Source: Dendrocalamus latiflorus (lineage: Eukaryota > Streptophyta > Magnoliopsida > Poales > Poaceae). From it: a stretch of 64,000 nt of DNA. The stretch covers positions 42,555,166 to 42,619,165 of the forward strand of contig CM029609.1 in the NCBI GenBank assembly GCA_017311315.1, written 5' to 3'. Every line of letters starts with the position of its first letter. Positions within the stretch are counted from its first letter, which is position 1. Shown here piece after piece: positions 55,046-64,000 of the stretch. The translations under genes and the position numbers were made by a program. The notes beneath the pieces are model-generated. The model worked only from the letters and a program-made list of their open reading frames with translations, was not told the origin of the DNA and made no database searches.

Positions 55046-58000
55046 TCAATCCTCACGTCATCCTACGTCTGGTCTAACACGACCACTACCTTAGGAATCT
55101 TTAACATCTCATGCATCGGCATGAGGAAATCATCAATCCTCCACGAAATCACTCTCATCGCTTGCACAAAAGAGACGCTACTTTTGTTCGCAACAAAGAG
55201 AGCTCTTCTCTTTCATGCGAGAAATATCACATAACACTCATAAACTCGACTTGCTTTTACAAAGCAAAATCTTTTATAAAGGTAATCCAATCACAGGATC
55301 AATCTCTTCATCCGCCAATAACAACCTTTCTTCTAAAATAATTGGGAATTCACTTCCCTACCGGAAATCATTTCATCACAATAAATCCACTCAGAGTGAA
55401 AACCGAACAGGACATCAATTCTCATCCTAACAAACAACTTTATGCCGCATATACCATGCGACAATTCATCCTTCCAACACCAACCTATGAGTTACAAAAC
55501 CAATTCAATCCTGGAGCAAGATTCACACGAATCTAGGGGTGCTTTAGTACGTGTCTCGCAAAGTACTCAAGCAAACCTCCTACACCAATGACATGCTGTC
55601 GACAGGTAACCTCACCTGTCCTATCAAAATCTGTATTCAATTCTATTAATTCGATTCCTCCAATACCCTTATTCTCTAGGGTTTCAACTCATGCTCTATT
55701 TACACGACGATGAACTCCATCAATGGTCAACTTCATCTCATGAAATGATTCATTTCTCTAACTATTTCCTCAGTCAATGATCACCGAACATAGTGAACAT
55801 AATAATCACCCATCTATACTCAATTCCTCATATCCACAAAATGAGGTAAGCTCTTTTCAAGATCTCAGTTAACATCTGATAACTAAGCTCTCTAATAGCT
55901 CTACTTCAATTTTTTTTCCTCAATCTTTTAGCCTCCACTAGCTATCAACAAATATGAGGCTCATAAACCAAGGTTTCCAATATTCCCCCAATAACTTCGA
56001 TAACATTCTCATCCTCGATCTATGTTATGGGAATCAAGCAATCTAAACCATTAACACCTAGTGATGATTACCTCAAAACATAAGTCAGGGAAGCTCTTTC
56101 CACCAAAATCTCATACTCTCGACACTACCCATGATTTACCAACTCAAATGTGACAACAATCACCATTATTTCCCATAGACGCGACTAGTTGCGATAGCAC
56201 AATCGACAATCGGTTTTGCCTTTAAGGTCGATTTTTATCCCTAATTAATTTCTCGCCAGGATTATGGCATAAGATCAACTCGTTTTCTATTAGCCATAAA
56301 CAATAGACAAATAACACCAAGGAACAAGGAGATGCAACAAAATCCAAATCTTACATGACCCTAATTGACGCGCCCGGGCTCACTTTAGACTCCCAATTCA
56401 AAACAACCGAAATTATGTGTTTGGGAAACGCTCAGGACTCATTCCTGAGTACGCCTAGGACTTCGTTCCTAGGTACGCCCGAAACTTACGCGTTCGGGAA
56501 CGCCACGGACCACTCGTCCGAGAAATCTCATATGCAGAAGTGAGGGAAGTCAAGTAGCACTCATGACACATGCACATAAATCAATCTGTGAGTCATACGG
56601 ATCTCTTACTGTACCTCCAAGCATTCATTATTAGAAATTGAACATGACCTCCTCCGAAGTCATGAACTCCAAATGCTAATGCACATCAAAACACAGAGCA
56701 TTTCTTCCAAATACCAACATAGAAATAAATTAAAATTCTTTTCCCCATAACAACGACAAGCAAGTACCTCTTGTACTGTTTACACAGATTAGCAAATGTC
56801 AATTCGCTAATATATAAATCATTGACTTTTTTTAGTATCCCATCTTGAACCTTTCCACGGCTCACCGGATACTTTATTCCTCCATATTTACTCTATAATT
56901 CATCAAACACTGCCATCTTACTGTACAAAACAACACAATCATAACGACTATCAAGTACGCATACCACAAGATGCGATCAAGGCTCTTTGATCAAAAGATC
57001 CACTATCAATAAATAACCCCATGAGCACCTAATTCCAAGGCGCTAACTAATCTCTACAACTCAACTTTAAGGATGATCAATCACCCAGATTTTAGCACAC
57101 ATCATAAGTACTTCCGTAACCACAATTGCTTTTAAGCATAGAATACGTATGTTCTACTTCCATATGCGTGCACATGATTTCCTACAAAATGCAGTGGCAA
57201 CTCCACCAACTCATGCTTAAATATTGCCACCAAACCTCACTAGAACATTACTAGCTTCATTCCTCAAAATTTGAGTCACACTCAGTTGTACAACAATTCT
57301 TCTCCATCCAATTTAACTGGGAGATTTATCCGACATCAATCCCCATTCTAGTCCTCCCAACTCATTCCAATCATAACTATTAAAATCTTTCCAAAACTTC
57401 AGTCATGATTATAGTAATCTATCACTGTGCAAGATTGGTAAACTTAGATCTATAATCCTTCGCCTAATGCCAAATGAAACGATAACTCCCCGAGGGATTT
57501 TCCACCAAAACAATAAATTAGCACACTTCTTAGCATGCCTAGTTTGCATGATTGGGTTAATCAATTGGGACCATCATAATACCAGTCATTCAATGTGGCT
57601 CAACAGTTTAAGCAACCATAATCACTGACTGATTCATCAATATTTCAAGTCTAACTATTAAACAAGAATGAGTCTGCCTTACGTCGCTGCTTCTCATATC
57701 ACTACTAAATCCCCATTGTATTCAAATCAACTTCAATCCCACAAACATAACTAAAGTTAATCACTCTCTTGGGTTCTCACCATCTAGAATTCCATACCCA
57801 ACCAACCTGTTACTTTAACTACCATATCCCACGTACGCTGAATCAAATACTTCAACCACTATCAGATATTGTCTTCTCCAAACATTGATCTCAACATGCA
57901 AGTCACTCCAATCATTCATATACTCAAAATTCCCCCGAATACCAGACTTGCCTGGAGCACTCCCCACTATCGGGTATTTCCATACAACTCAACGAGTTGC

Positions 58001-58347
58001 TAATCAAAGGGAACCAATTTCCCAAAACTGAAACAAAGGATCACTACTTCACTGTCACAAATGGCAACATGACCAGGCCTCTCCCGTGGCCACGATCTCA
58101 GTCTCTATTGCATCGTTACGCGACACAATCATAGCAAAGTCCCGTAGGACACACAAATAACTTCATATACTTGCTATCAACTCACAAGCATCAACCTCAA
58201 AGCATTGCAAGTCAACAACATGACTAACATAACTGAAAATGCAATGCTTGACCCAATCTCATCCTACTGCGCACCAGTGTGTGTCAAGTTTTAATTTAAC
58301 CATTAGACCTAAGTTAGGTTTTTTTTTCACCACGGACCTAACGCCCG
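55046..58347 (-). other. Non-coding internal region of the Gypsy element
   Basis: About 3.3 kb lies between the integrase remnant and the primer-binding site, with no frame above 75 codons and no recognisable gag or pol motif on either strand. It may be a long 5' leader plus replacement sequence, as in non-autonomous elements such as rice Dasheng. It contains the hairpin minisatellite at 56369-56525. Confidence 0.55.
56369..56525. repeat. 24-bp minisatellite with a different hairpin in each unit
   Basis: Five to six units spaced 24-25 bp share 'acgcc' between them, while the unit bodies differ and fold on themselves. Arms are CTCAGGA/TCCTGAG (56431-56449), CCTAGGA/TCCTAGG (56454-56473), CCCGAA/TTCGGG (56478-56498) and CGGAC/GTCCG (56506-56520). 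A weaker one is CCGAAA/TTTGGG (56407-56425, one mismatch) and a poor one lies at 56374-56393. The two arms of each unit change together. Confidence 0.75.
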
Positions 58348-58360
58348 CTCTGATACCAAC
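58348..58360 (-). promoter_or_regulatory. Primer-binding site of the Gypsy element
   Basis: On the minus strand, directly after the LTR end ..GTTACA, the sequence GTTGGTATCAGAGC is complementary to the 3' end of initiator Met tRNA, which primes reverse transcription. Confidence 0.85.
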
Positions 58361-61139
58361 TGTAACACCCCGGCCCCTCCCTGAGCCCAAAGTGATACCA
58401 CCTACTCCAAAATGTTACCTACTCCAACCTTTGCCGCTGGTCTTGCAAAGCAATTCTTTTATTTAAGTATCCACCAAGCGACAAAAGCCGGTACACTTGA
58501 CACTAAGTGCAGCAGAGATATAACTTTACTAATTACCCAAAAAGGTACTTAGGCTATCCAAGACTAAATATGTCAACTGTAGATGATCTGTGACACGTGA
58601 ATGACTGTGCTACTCCCGCCCATGCATGTCGCCTTCAACAGATCCCTATAAAAACAACATTAAAGCAAGGGTGAGTCCGAAGACTCAGCAAGCACACGAT
58701 AAAACAGTAACATCACTTTAGCAATTCAATCAATTTCACGAACTGTAAGCTGTAAATTCACTTTTTGATTGTAAACTGTAAATTAATTCTGTAACTGTAC
58801 TGTAAATCAACTCTGTATCTGTAATGCATCTGTAACCATCCAATCACATTTATGAGCTGTAACCCAGAATCTCTGGGTTCCCTCTCTGTTATCTGTCGCT
58901 TCCTGTAAATGCAATGCAATGCATCTGTATGCACCTATAACTGTAGCTGATACCGGTATAGCGGAGCGTCCAACCGTCGATGGACCACTCGATTGCCTAC
59001 CTCTGTAGGTCTTACTCCAGAGCACTCCGGAATAGTCACTTGACTTTCTCACCGACCTTGCTCTTATTCAAGAGCACTACGAACTAGTCATGACTTTCTC
59101 ACCGGCCTAGCTCTTATGCATTTGCATGATGCAATATGCTTCACATATGGATGTCTAATCATAAGCGATACTCATCAAGGTATGATTAGCACAACTCATA
59201 TACATCTCATAAATACTGTAAATCATAGCATGGAAACCCAAGTAACAAACATTCACCACAATTTACTGTTCTACCCTGTACTTGCTTGTTAATTTGGCGG
59301 ACGGTGCGTGGACAGCACCAGACTCGAACCGCCACCTGAACAAGCATTAACCATCTCAATCCATCATTCATTCAATACATTCAATTACGAATAAATAACA
59401 TCGCTCTAATGTCCAATCGACATAACCCACTCCTGTCTCACCGGGCAACCTCTCATTGACCCGATGCTGAACCAGTCTATAAATTGAGCGATCACCTTAT
59501 TTATACTCGCCGATCAAATTCTACACGCTTAATCAGTTACACTGTCTAATCTCAATTTATTCTCTCCTCCCTCCTCTGCCACGGATCGATCAGATTAACA
59601 GTGGCAGTACCAATTGTACCGACCAGACAATTATATTAATAACGATAATTAAAGTCACATGCATTGACTCTAATTATCGGTATACTATTTATACCCGACT
59701 CGGTAAAATAAACAAGGGAGAACGATTTTCGAGACGTTACCCTGGCCTCGAACGATCGGATCGGGACAACCTTCTTTTTCTCAGTCGGATCGGGCATCTC
59801 TGGCCGCAGATCAGCCCCCTTCTCCCCTCTTTTTCTTTTTCCTCTCTCCCCTCTCTCTCTTTTCTTTTCTTTTCTTTCTTTTCTTTTTTTCCTTTCCCTC
59901 CAGCTGACTCTCTCTTCCTTCCTTTGCTTTTCACGCCAGCCCTATCTCTTTCTTTGTTTCTTCCCATACCGACAGCTTCCTCTCTCTCTTCTTCCCCCAC
60001 CGGAGCTCGGCCTCCCCCTCACTCTCCACGGGCGGCGCTCCTCCCTCACGGCCGACGCCCCCTGCGGCTCCTTTCCCCCAGTCAGCCGACGGAGGCCCCC
60101 TCTCCTCCTCTTCCCCGCCGGAACCCGGCCCTCCCCCTTGCCCCCTTGCACGGCGCGCAGCCAGCGGAGCAGGGGAGCGGCAACAGCGGCGGCGGGTGGC
60201 AGCAGGAGCGGCGGCGCGCGGCTGGTTGACGACGGCGCGCACACGAGGGAGGACGGCGAGGCGACGAGCGGCGGCAGCGCAAGCGAAGACGCGCGGCAGC
60301 GAGCTGCGGACGACGGCGCGCGCGAGCTAGGGCTGTAAAAAAAGCTCGAAGCTCGCGAGCTACTCGAGTTCGGCTCGTTCTAGGCTCGATTCGAGCTCGG
60401 TTCGAGCTTTAAACGAGCCGAACTCGAGTTTGATCTCGAGCTCGCGAGCTTTACCGAGCCGAGCTCGAATAGTTCGCGAGCCTCGATTCGAGCTTAAATA
60501 GTAATATATATTAATTCTTACCGAGCTTTCTCGAGCCGAACTCGAGCTCGAGCTTTTCTTATTATTAAAAATTAGTGTGTATTTGAATTATTTTGACTGT
60601 TATCGAGCTTATTAGAGTCGAGCTCGAACCTAAAATTTTTTTATTATTGAAAAATAGTGCATAATAAATTATTTTAATTGTTATCGAGCTTCAACGAGCC
60701 GAACTCGAGCTTAGGCCGAGCCGAGCTCGAGCCCAGGTTCGAGCTCGGACCCCAACTCGAGCTCGGTTCGAGCTCGGCTCGAGCTTCTACCGAGCTCGAG
60801 CCTGAAAGGCCGAGCTCGCTCGAGCTCGACTCGTTTACAGCCCTAGCGCGAGCTGGGGACGGCGCTCCCGAGCGACGTCCGCGTCAGGGGCAGCGAGGCG
60901 CGGCTGGCGGAGCGGTGGCGCCGGCGAGCTAGCGGCGGTGGCGCACCGGCGACACAGGACGGGGGCGGCAATGGCAAGACCCGGCGGCACCAGCGGCAGC
61001 ACGCGCGAGGGAAGCAGCAGCAACGCGAAGGCACGTGAAGAGGGAGCAAAATCCAGTTTGACTTCTCCCTCTGTCTCTCTCTCTCATATAGATATTTGTG
61101 GGCTGGGCCGGGCTGAGCTCATACGGCCCAGGTATTACA
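58361..61139 (-). repeat. 5' LTR (element orientation) of the Gypsy element, with nested MITE
   Basis: Collinear with 51787-54035 from end to end apart from single-base changes, small indels near 60900, and the 518-bp MITE at 60328-60845. Confidence 0.95.
60328..60845. mobile_element. hAT-type MITE nested in the Gypsy LTR
   Basis: Ends TAGGGCTGTAAA...TTTACAGCCCTA, flanked by GCGCGAGC on both sides (60320-60327 and 60846-60853), an 8-bp hAT duplication. The other LTR has a single GCGCGAGC at 53746-53753, proving the insertion and its order. The interior is dense in 'cgagctcg' words on both strands. A fragment of the same family is at 44995-45090. Confidence 0.95.
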
Positions 61140-61226
61140 CTGAAGCTCCAGTCTCTATTGTATAGTGCGTAACCACACCATCGACCCTGAGTAGTATCAG
61201 AACGCAAGGTGCAGTTCCAAGCCTAG

Positions 61227-61516
61227 TGTTAAAGGAGAGGATAGACACATATAGAATATGTATATCATAATTTGTATCTTACTATTCCTCTTTCTCCTTT
61301 TCTGTTCTCGTCCGGAGATGGTCTGTTTCCTACAGAACCAAATCCCTGTATTCACTCTCTGTAATCTTGGCTTGCCGTTTTCTGTTTTTTGCTTTCCTAC
61401 TGTAGCTTATTTGGCAAGAGCCGGCTGTAACCTTTTGGTGTATATATCACATAGACATAAGGAATTTCTCTGTGTGGGATCAAAATCTTCTTCTTCAGTT
61501 TTATATCTCTTTCACA
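61227..61516 (+). mobile_element. 5' LTR of a Copia retrotransposon
   Basis: Starts TGTTAAAGGAGAGG and ends TTTCACA, imperfect inverted ends, right before the primer-binding site TGGTATCAGAGCC (61517-61529, initiator Met tRNA). The start is inferred from the inverted ends; the 3' LTR is not in the window. Confidence 0.7.
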
Positions 61517-61547
61517 TGGTATCAGAGCCTTGATCTAATCAAGCGCG

Positions 61548-62986
61548 ATGACCACATCTTCTGCTTCCTCTGCTGCAATTGGCTCCATGACCACCGGTGC
61601 CACACCCAGCCATGCTGGTCTCCTACCTACACCACCGGCGACACACTTGATAACCATTAAGCTGCATTGTGAGAATTGTCTCATGTGGAAGGCACAATTT
61701 CTTCCATATCTGCGGAGTCACTAGTTCCTTGGAATTGTGGATGGGTCGGAAGTCTCTCCGCCCAAAACCGTTGCGAACGCTGGTGAAGGAGGAGTCATAG
61801 CCGTGCCCAATCCAGATTACCTTGTGTGGCAGCAGAAGGATCAGGCAGTACTTAGCACTCTGTTTTCCTCTCTCAGTGGGGAAATACTTGTGCAAGTGAT
61901 GCTGTTAAGCATAGCTGCTAAAGTTTGGAGAGCACTGGAGAGCTCATATTCGTCTGGTTCAAGTGCAAGAACTATGCAGATCAGACGTCAACTGTCTACG
62001 ATTCAAAAGAAAGATATGACGGCACCAGCCTATTTCAACAAAGTGAAGGCTTTAGCTGATACACTCGGTTCAATTGGTGTGATGCTTCCTAATGATGAGA
62101 TAGTTAATTATCTCCTCTCAGGACTTGACACTGATTATGATCCGCTTGTAACATCCATCACCACCCCACCAAGAGTGAATCGATCTCACTCAATGACATG
62201 TATGCTCATCTCATGAGCTATGAAATGTGTTTGGAGCAAAATAATTCTATTTTTCAGGTTTCGGGAGTGACTGTAAATTCAGCTACCCGAGGCTATAGTG
62301 GTGGCCGTGGCAAAGGACGTGGATGGCGTGGTAAGGCAGGCATGCAGCATAGCACTTCTTCCCAAGGAGTGTTGCACAACCAGCCCTTCTCTGCTGCCAG
62401 TGGAAACCGCCCTACATGCCAGGTGTGTGGAAGAATAGGTCATATAGCTCTCAAGTGCTATCACCGGTTTGACCACTCTTATCAAGCCGAAGGCACACGA
62501 GCGGCAAATGCAGCGATCACTCCATCCTATGCCATTGATTCAAACTGGTATACGGATACAGAAGCGACAGATCATATCACAAGTCAACTTGATCGTCTAA
62601 CCATGAGGGAGAAGTATCATGGTAAAGATCAGGTACAAGCTGCTAATGGTGAAGGTATGCCCACTAAACATATCGGTCATTCTACATTTGTTGCTCCTGA
62701 TCAGACTCTTCTTCTAAACAATATCCTTCATGTCCCTAGAACCTCTTGAAATCTTCTTTCTGTTCATCGATTTACAACAGATAATAATGTCTTTTTTGAG
62801 TATCATCCTAACTATTTCCTTGTCAAGGATTGGGAAACGAAGACAGTTCTTCTTTGAGGGGAATGTAGGGAGGTCTTTACCTTTTGATTTCCAGCCATGA
62901 TGACACACCCTTGAAGGAGGTTTTCGCAAGTACTAAACCGACTCAGGATCTGTGGCATTGTCGATTGGGTCATCCTTCTACTCAAG
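61548..62986 (+). pseudogene. Copia gag-protease-pre-integrase polyprotein, degenerate
   Basis: The ATG at 61548 follows the primer-binding site. In order: the gag (UBN2/retrotran_gag) region HLITIKLHCENCLMWKAQFL, LSIAAKVWRALESSYSS and VKALADTLGSIGVMLPNDEI; the CCHC zinc knuckle CQVCGRIGHIALKCYHRFDH; the protease WYTDTEATDHITSQLDRL; and the GAG_pre-integrase LWHCRLGHPSTQV. Lesions: TAG at 61722-61724 in place of a Gln codon; a frameshift near 62170-62180; a stop at 62747-62749 followed by further breaks to 62900; and the protease active site DTG changed to DTE (62561-62563). The element is then cut at 62987 by another LTR retrotransposon, so integrase and RT lie beyond it or are lost. It is not functional. 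Confidence 0.9.
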
Positions 62987-63281
62987 TGTTATAGACATGG
63001 GCCTTGGGCCAGTTGGGTTATTATTAGGAATAAGAGATTGGTTTCTATTTGAGTTAGGGATTGGTTTCCTTGTATTAGAGATATAGTTAGAGATATGATG
63101 GGAGTTAGATTACATCTGTTAGGGGGAGCCATCTATATAAAGAGGCTACCGCATGCCATTATCATCAAGCAGAGTAATAATAAAGTCTTCCTAGTCTAAA
63201 GTCTCTCCTCCCTCCCTACGCCGACTCCATCCGGCCATCTTCTTGGTGGTGTTTACCCGTTATGAACTGAGGTTCATAACA
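62987..63281 (+). mobile_element. 5' LTR of a third LTR retrotransposon inserted in the Copia
   Basis: TGTTATAGACATGG...GGTTCATAACA, 295 bp, with perfect 6-bp inverted ends (TGTTAT/ATAACA). It is followed by ga and the primer-binding site TTGGTATCAGAGC (63284-63296). A TATA box (ATCTATATAAAGAGG, about 63131-63145) and 'gtaataataaagtc' (about 63174) fit promoter and polyadenylation signals. The 5 bp before it are TCAAG; the matching duplication lies beyond the window. Confidence 0.85.
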
Positions 63282-63326
63282 GATTGGTATCAGAGCAGTC
63301 GATCCCTTCCCACGACTTCTGCTACC

Positions 63327-64000
63327 ATGGTTTCTGCGATTCGCCTTACTGCCGAGTCGTTAGCCATGATAAAAGCTAGCGCCAACGAGTTGGCCAGCAT
63401 CAACAAGAAGATAACGGACAGCCTTCTCAACATGCATGCCATCCTTGAGAGGATGGAGAATCGAAGGAAGGAGCAACAAGAAACAAAGAGCCAGATTCAT
63501 CATCCAATACCAGATTCCCAGATCACCATATCATCAGATCTACAACAGCAAGAACCATCTATTCATCTAGTGCTAGCTCCCAGCGCCACGACATCTCCGT
63601 CCAGTTCCTCAACCGTCGTCATGGTCGCCGCAGCGTCGGCTCCGGCGTTCCCGTTCAACGCCTCACCCGTCGTCGCCAGGCGTCGTCCGTCGCCGCCGAG
63701 ATGTTTTCTGTCGCCGCCTGCAAACTTCCGTTCGCCAGCGACCGTCTGCTTGCTGCGTCGCCGCGCTCTCTGCGTCGGCCGTCGTAGTTCGTCGTCATCG
63801 CCAGGCCGCTGTCCCGCCCGGAGCCGCCGTCGCTCGACCGACGACCTCTGCGCGCGAGCCGGCCGCCATCGGCCACGACGCGTCCGGATCCGGACGCGTC
63901 CGCTCCAGATCGGGACGTCCCCGGCCTTGGCTTCTCCGCGCCGCCTCCGGTTCGGTAGGAAGGGGCCAGCTCATCGCCGCCGGGACGAAGGCCTCCACCG
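63327..64000 (+). CDS. gag-like ORF of the third LTR retrotransposon (runs off the window)
   Basis: The ATG at 63327, 31 bp after the primer-binding site, opens a frame with no stop to the window end (224 codons seen). The start MVSAIRLTAESLAMIKASAN continues ELASINKKITDSLLNMHAIL and ERMENRRKEQQ, a likely coiled coil. A Pro/Ser/Arg-rich linker follows from residue 55 or so. This layout (short helical head, then a low-complexity linker before the capsid-like domain) is usual for plant Gypsy/Copia gag, but the diagnostic domain is outside the window. The frame is intact, so the element may be young. Confidence 0.6.
   Translation, partial: MVSAIRLTAESLAMIKASANELASINKKITDSLLNMHAILERMENRRKEQQETKSQIHHPIPDSQITISSDLQQQEPSIHLVLAPSATTSPSSSSTVVMVAAASAPAFPFNASPVVARRRPSPPRCFLSPPANFRSPATVCLLRRRALCVGRRSSSSSPGRCPARSRRRSTDDLCARAGRHRPRRVRIRTRPLQIGTSPALASPRRLRFGRKGPAHRRRDEGLH

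Larger units (their letters stand above)
51787..61139 (-). mobile_element. Gypsy (chromovirus, Tekay/Del-like) LTR retrotransposon, internally deleted
   Basis: Flanked by the exact 5-bp duplication CTGAA (51782-51786 and 61140-61144). LTRs are 51787-54035 and 58361-61139 (2249 bp, and 2253 bp once the nested MITE and its duplication are removed), TGTAACACCCCGG...GGTATTACA. Orientation is minus. The primer-binding site next to the right LTR reads ttggtatcagagc (initiator Met tRNA), and the purine tract AAGGGGGGTAGAA abuts the left LTR. Only the integrase C-terminal half and the chromodomain remain (54060-55045). gag, protease, RT and RNase H are missing and 55045-58345 is non-coding. I counted roughly 40 substitutions between LTRs by eye, below 2%, so insertion is recent on a My scale. 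Confidence 0.95.

Overview
This is a plant nuclear window, almost certainly from a grass (Poaceae), probably a panicoid. The evidence is spliceosomal introns, GC-rich 5' exon ends, a grass-type non-RD LRR receptor kinase, Stowaway/Tourist/hAT MITEs, and nested Gypsy and Copia retrotransposons. No bacterial, organellar, rRNA, tRNA or CRISPR features were seen. All boundaries were read by eye without alignment tools, so identities stated as families are pattern recognition.

Three host loci are recognisable. (1) 5381-9522 (+): an LRR-XII receptor-like kinase, complete from signal peptide to C-terminus but broken by two one-base frameshifts and by a 462-bp solo LTR in the kinase N-lobe, with a clean 5-bp target duplication. 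(2) 21286-21873 (-): a small intact DUF3511 gene. (3) 47342-50004 (-): a seven-exon cysteine-synthase-like gene whose exons join in phase to a 341-residue protein. It has two GC-AG introns and an unusual residue in the substrate loop.

The rest is transposon-derived. 0-5.2 kb: a Gypsy tail, minisatellites, a LINE-tailed insertion with a 14-bp target duplication, and a TIR element carrying a piece of a FAD monooxygenase that ends about 105 bp before the kinase TATA box. 9.5-21 kb: a Stowaway MITE, a triplicated non-coding segment, LINE debris, a 1.8-kb repeat (family X) and a broken hAT transposase. 22-30 kb: MITEs, a small LTR element carrying an SGT1 CS-domain fragment (24925-26338), and a second family X copy. 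30.5-44 kb: a MULE with a MuDR DNA-binding domain, a 3.5-kb solo LTR, a hAT MITE, a minisatellite, and a 1.5-kb MULE with 183-bp TIRs around a GC-rich array. 45-47 kb: a third family X copy.

50.7-64 kb is a nest. A truncated hAT element abuts LTR-like sequence, which is split by a 9.35-kb Gypsy chromovirus (51787-61139, TSD CTGAA). One LTR of that element was later hit by a 518-bp hAT MITE, and the other LTR preserves the empty site. A degenerate Copia follows (61227 on), cut by another LTR element (62987 to the window end).

No operon-like co-operation exists. The recurring themes are capture of host gene pieces by transposons (SGT1, FAD monooxygenase) and erosion of an immune-receptor-type gene. 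The least familiar structures are the SGT1-carrying LTR element, a 24-bp minisatellite whose units keep different hairpins (56369-56525), and family X.
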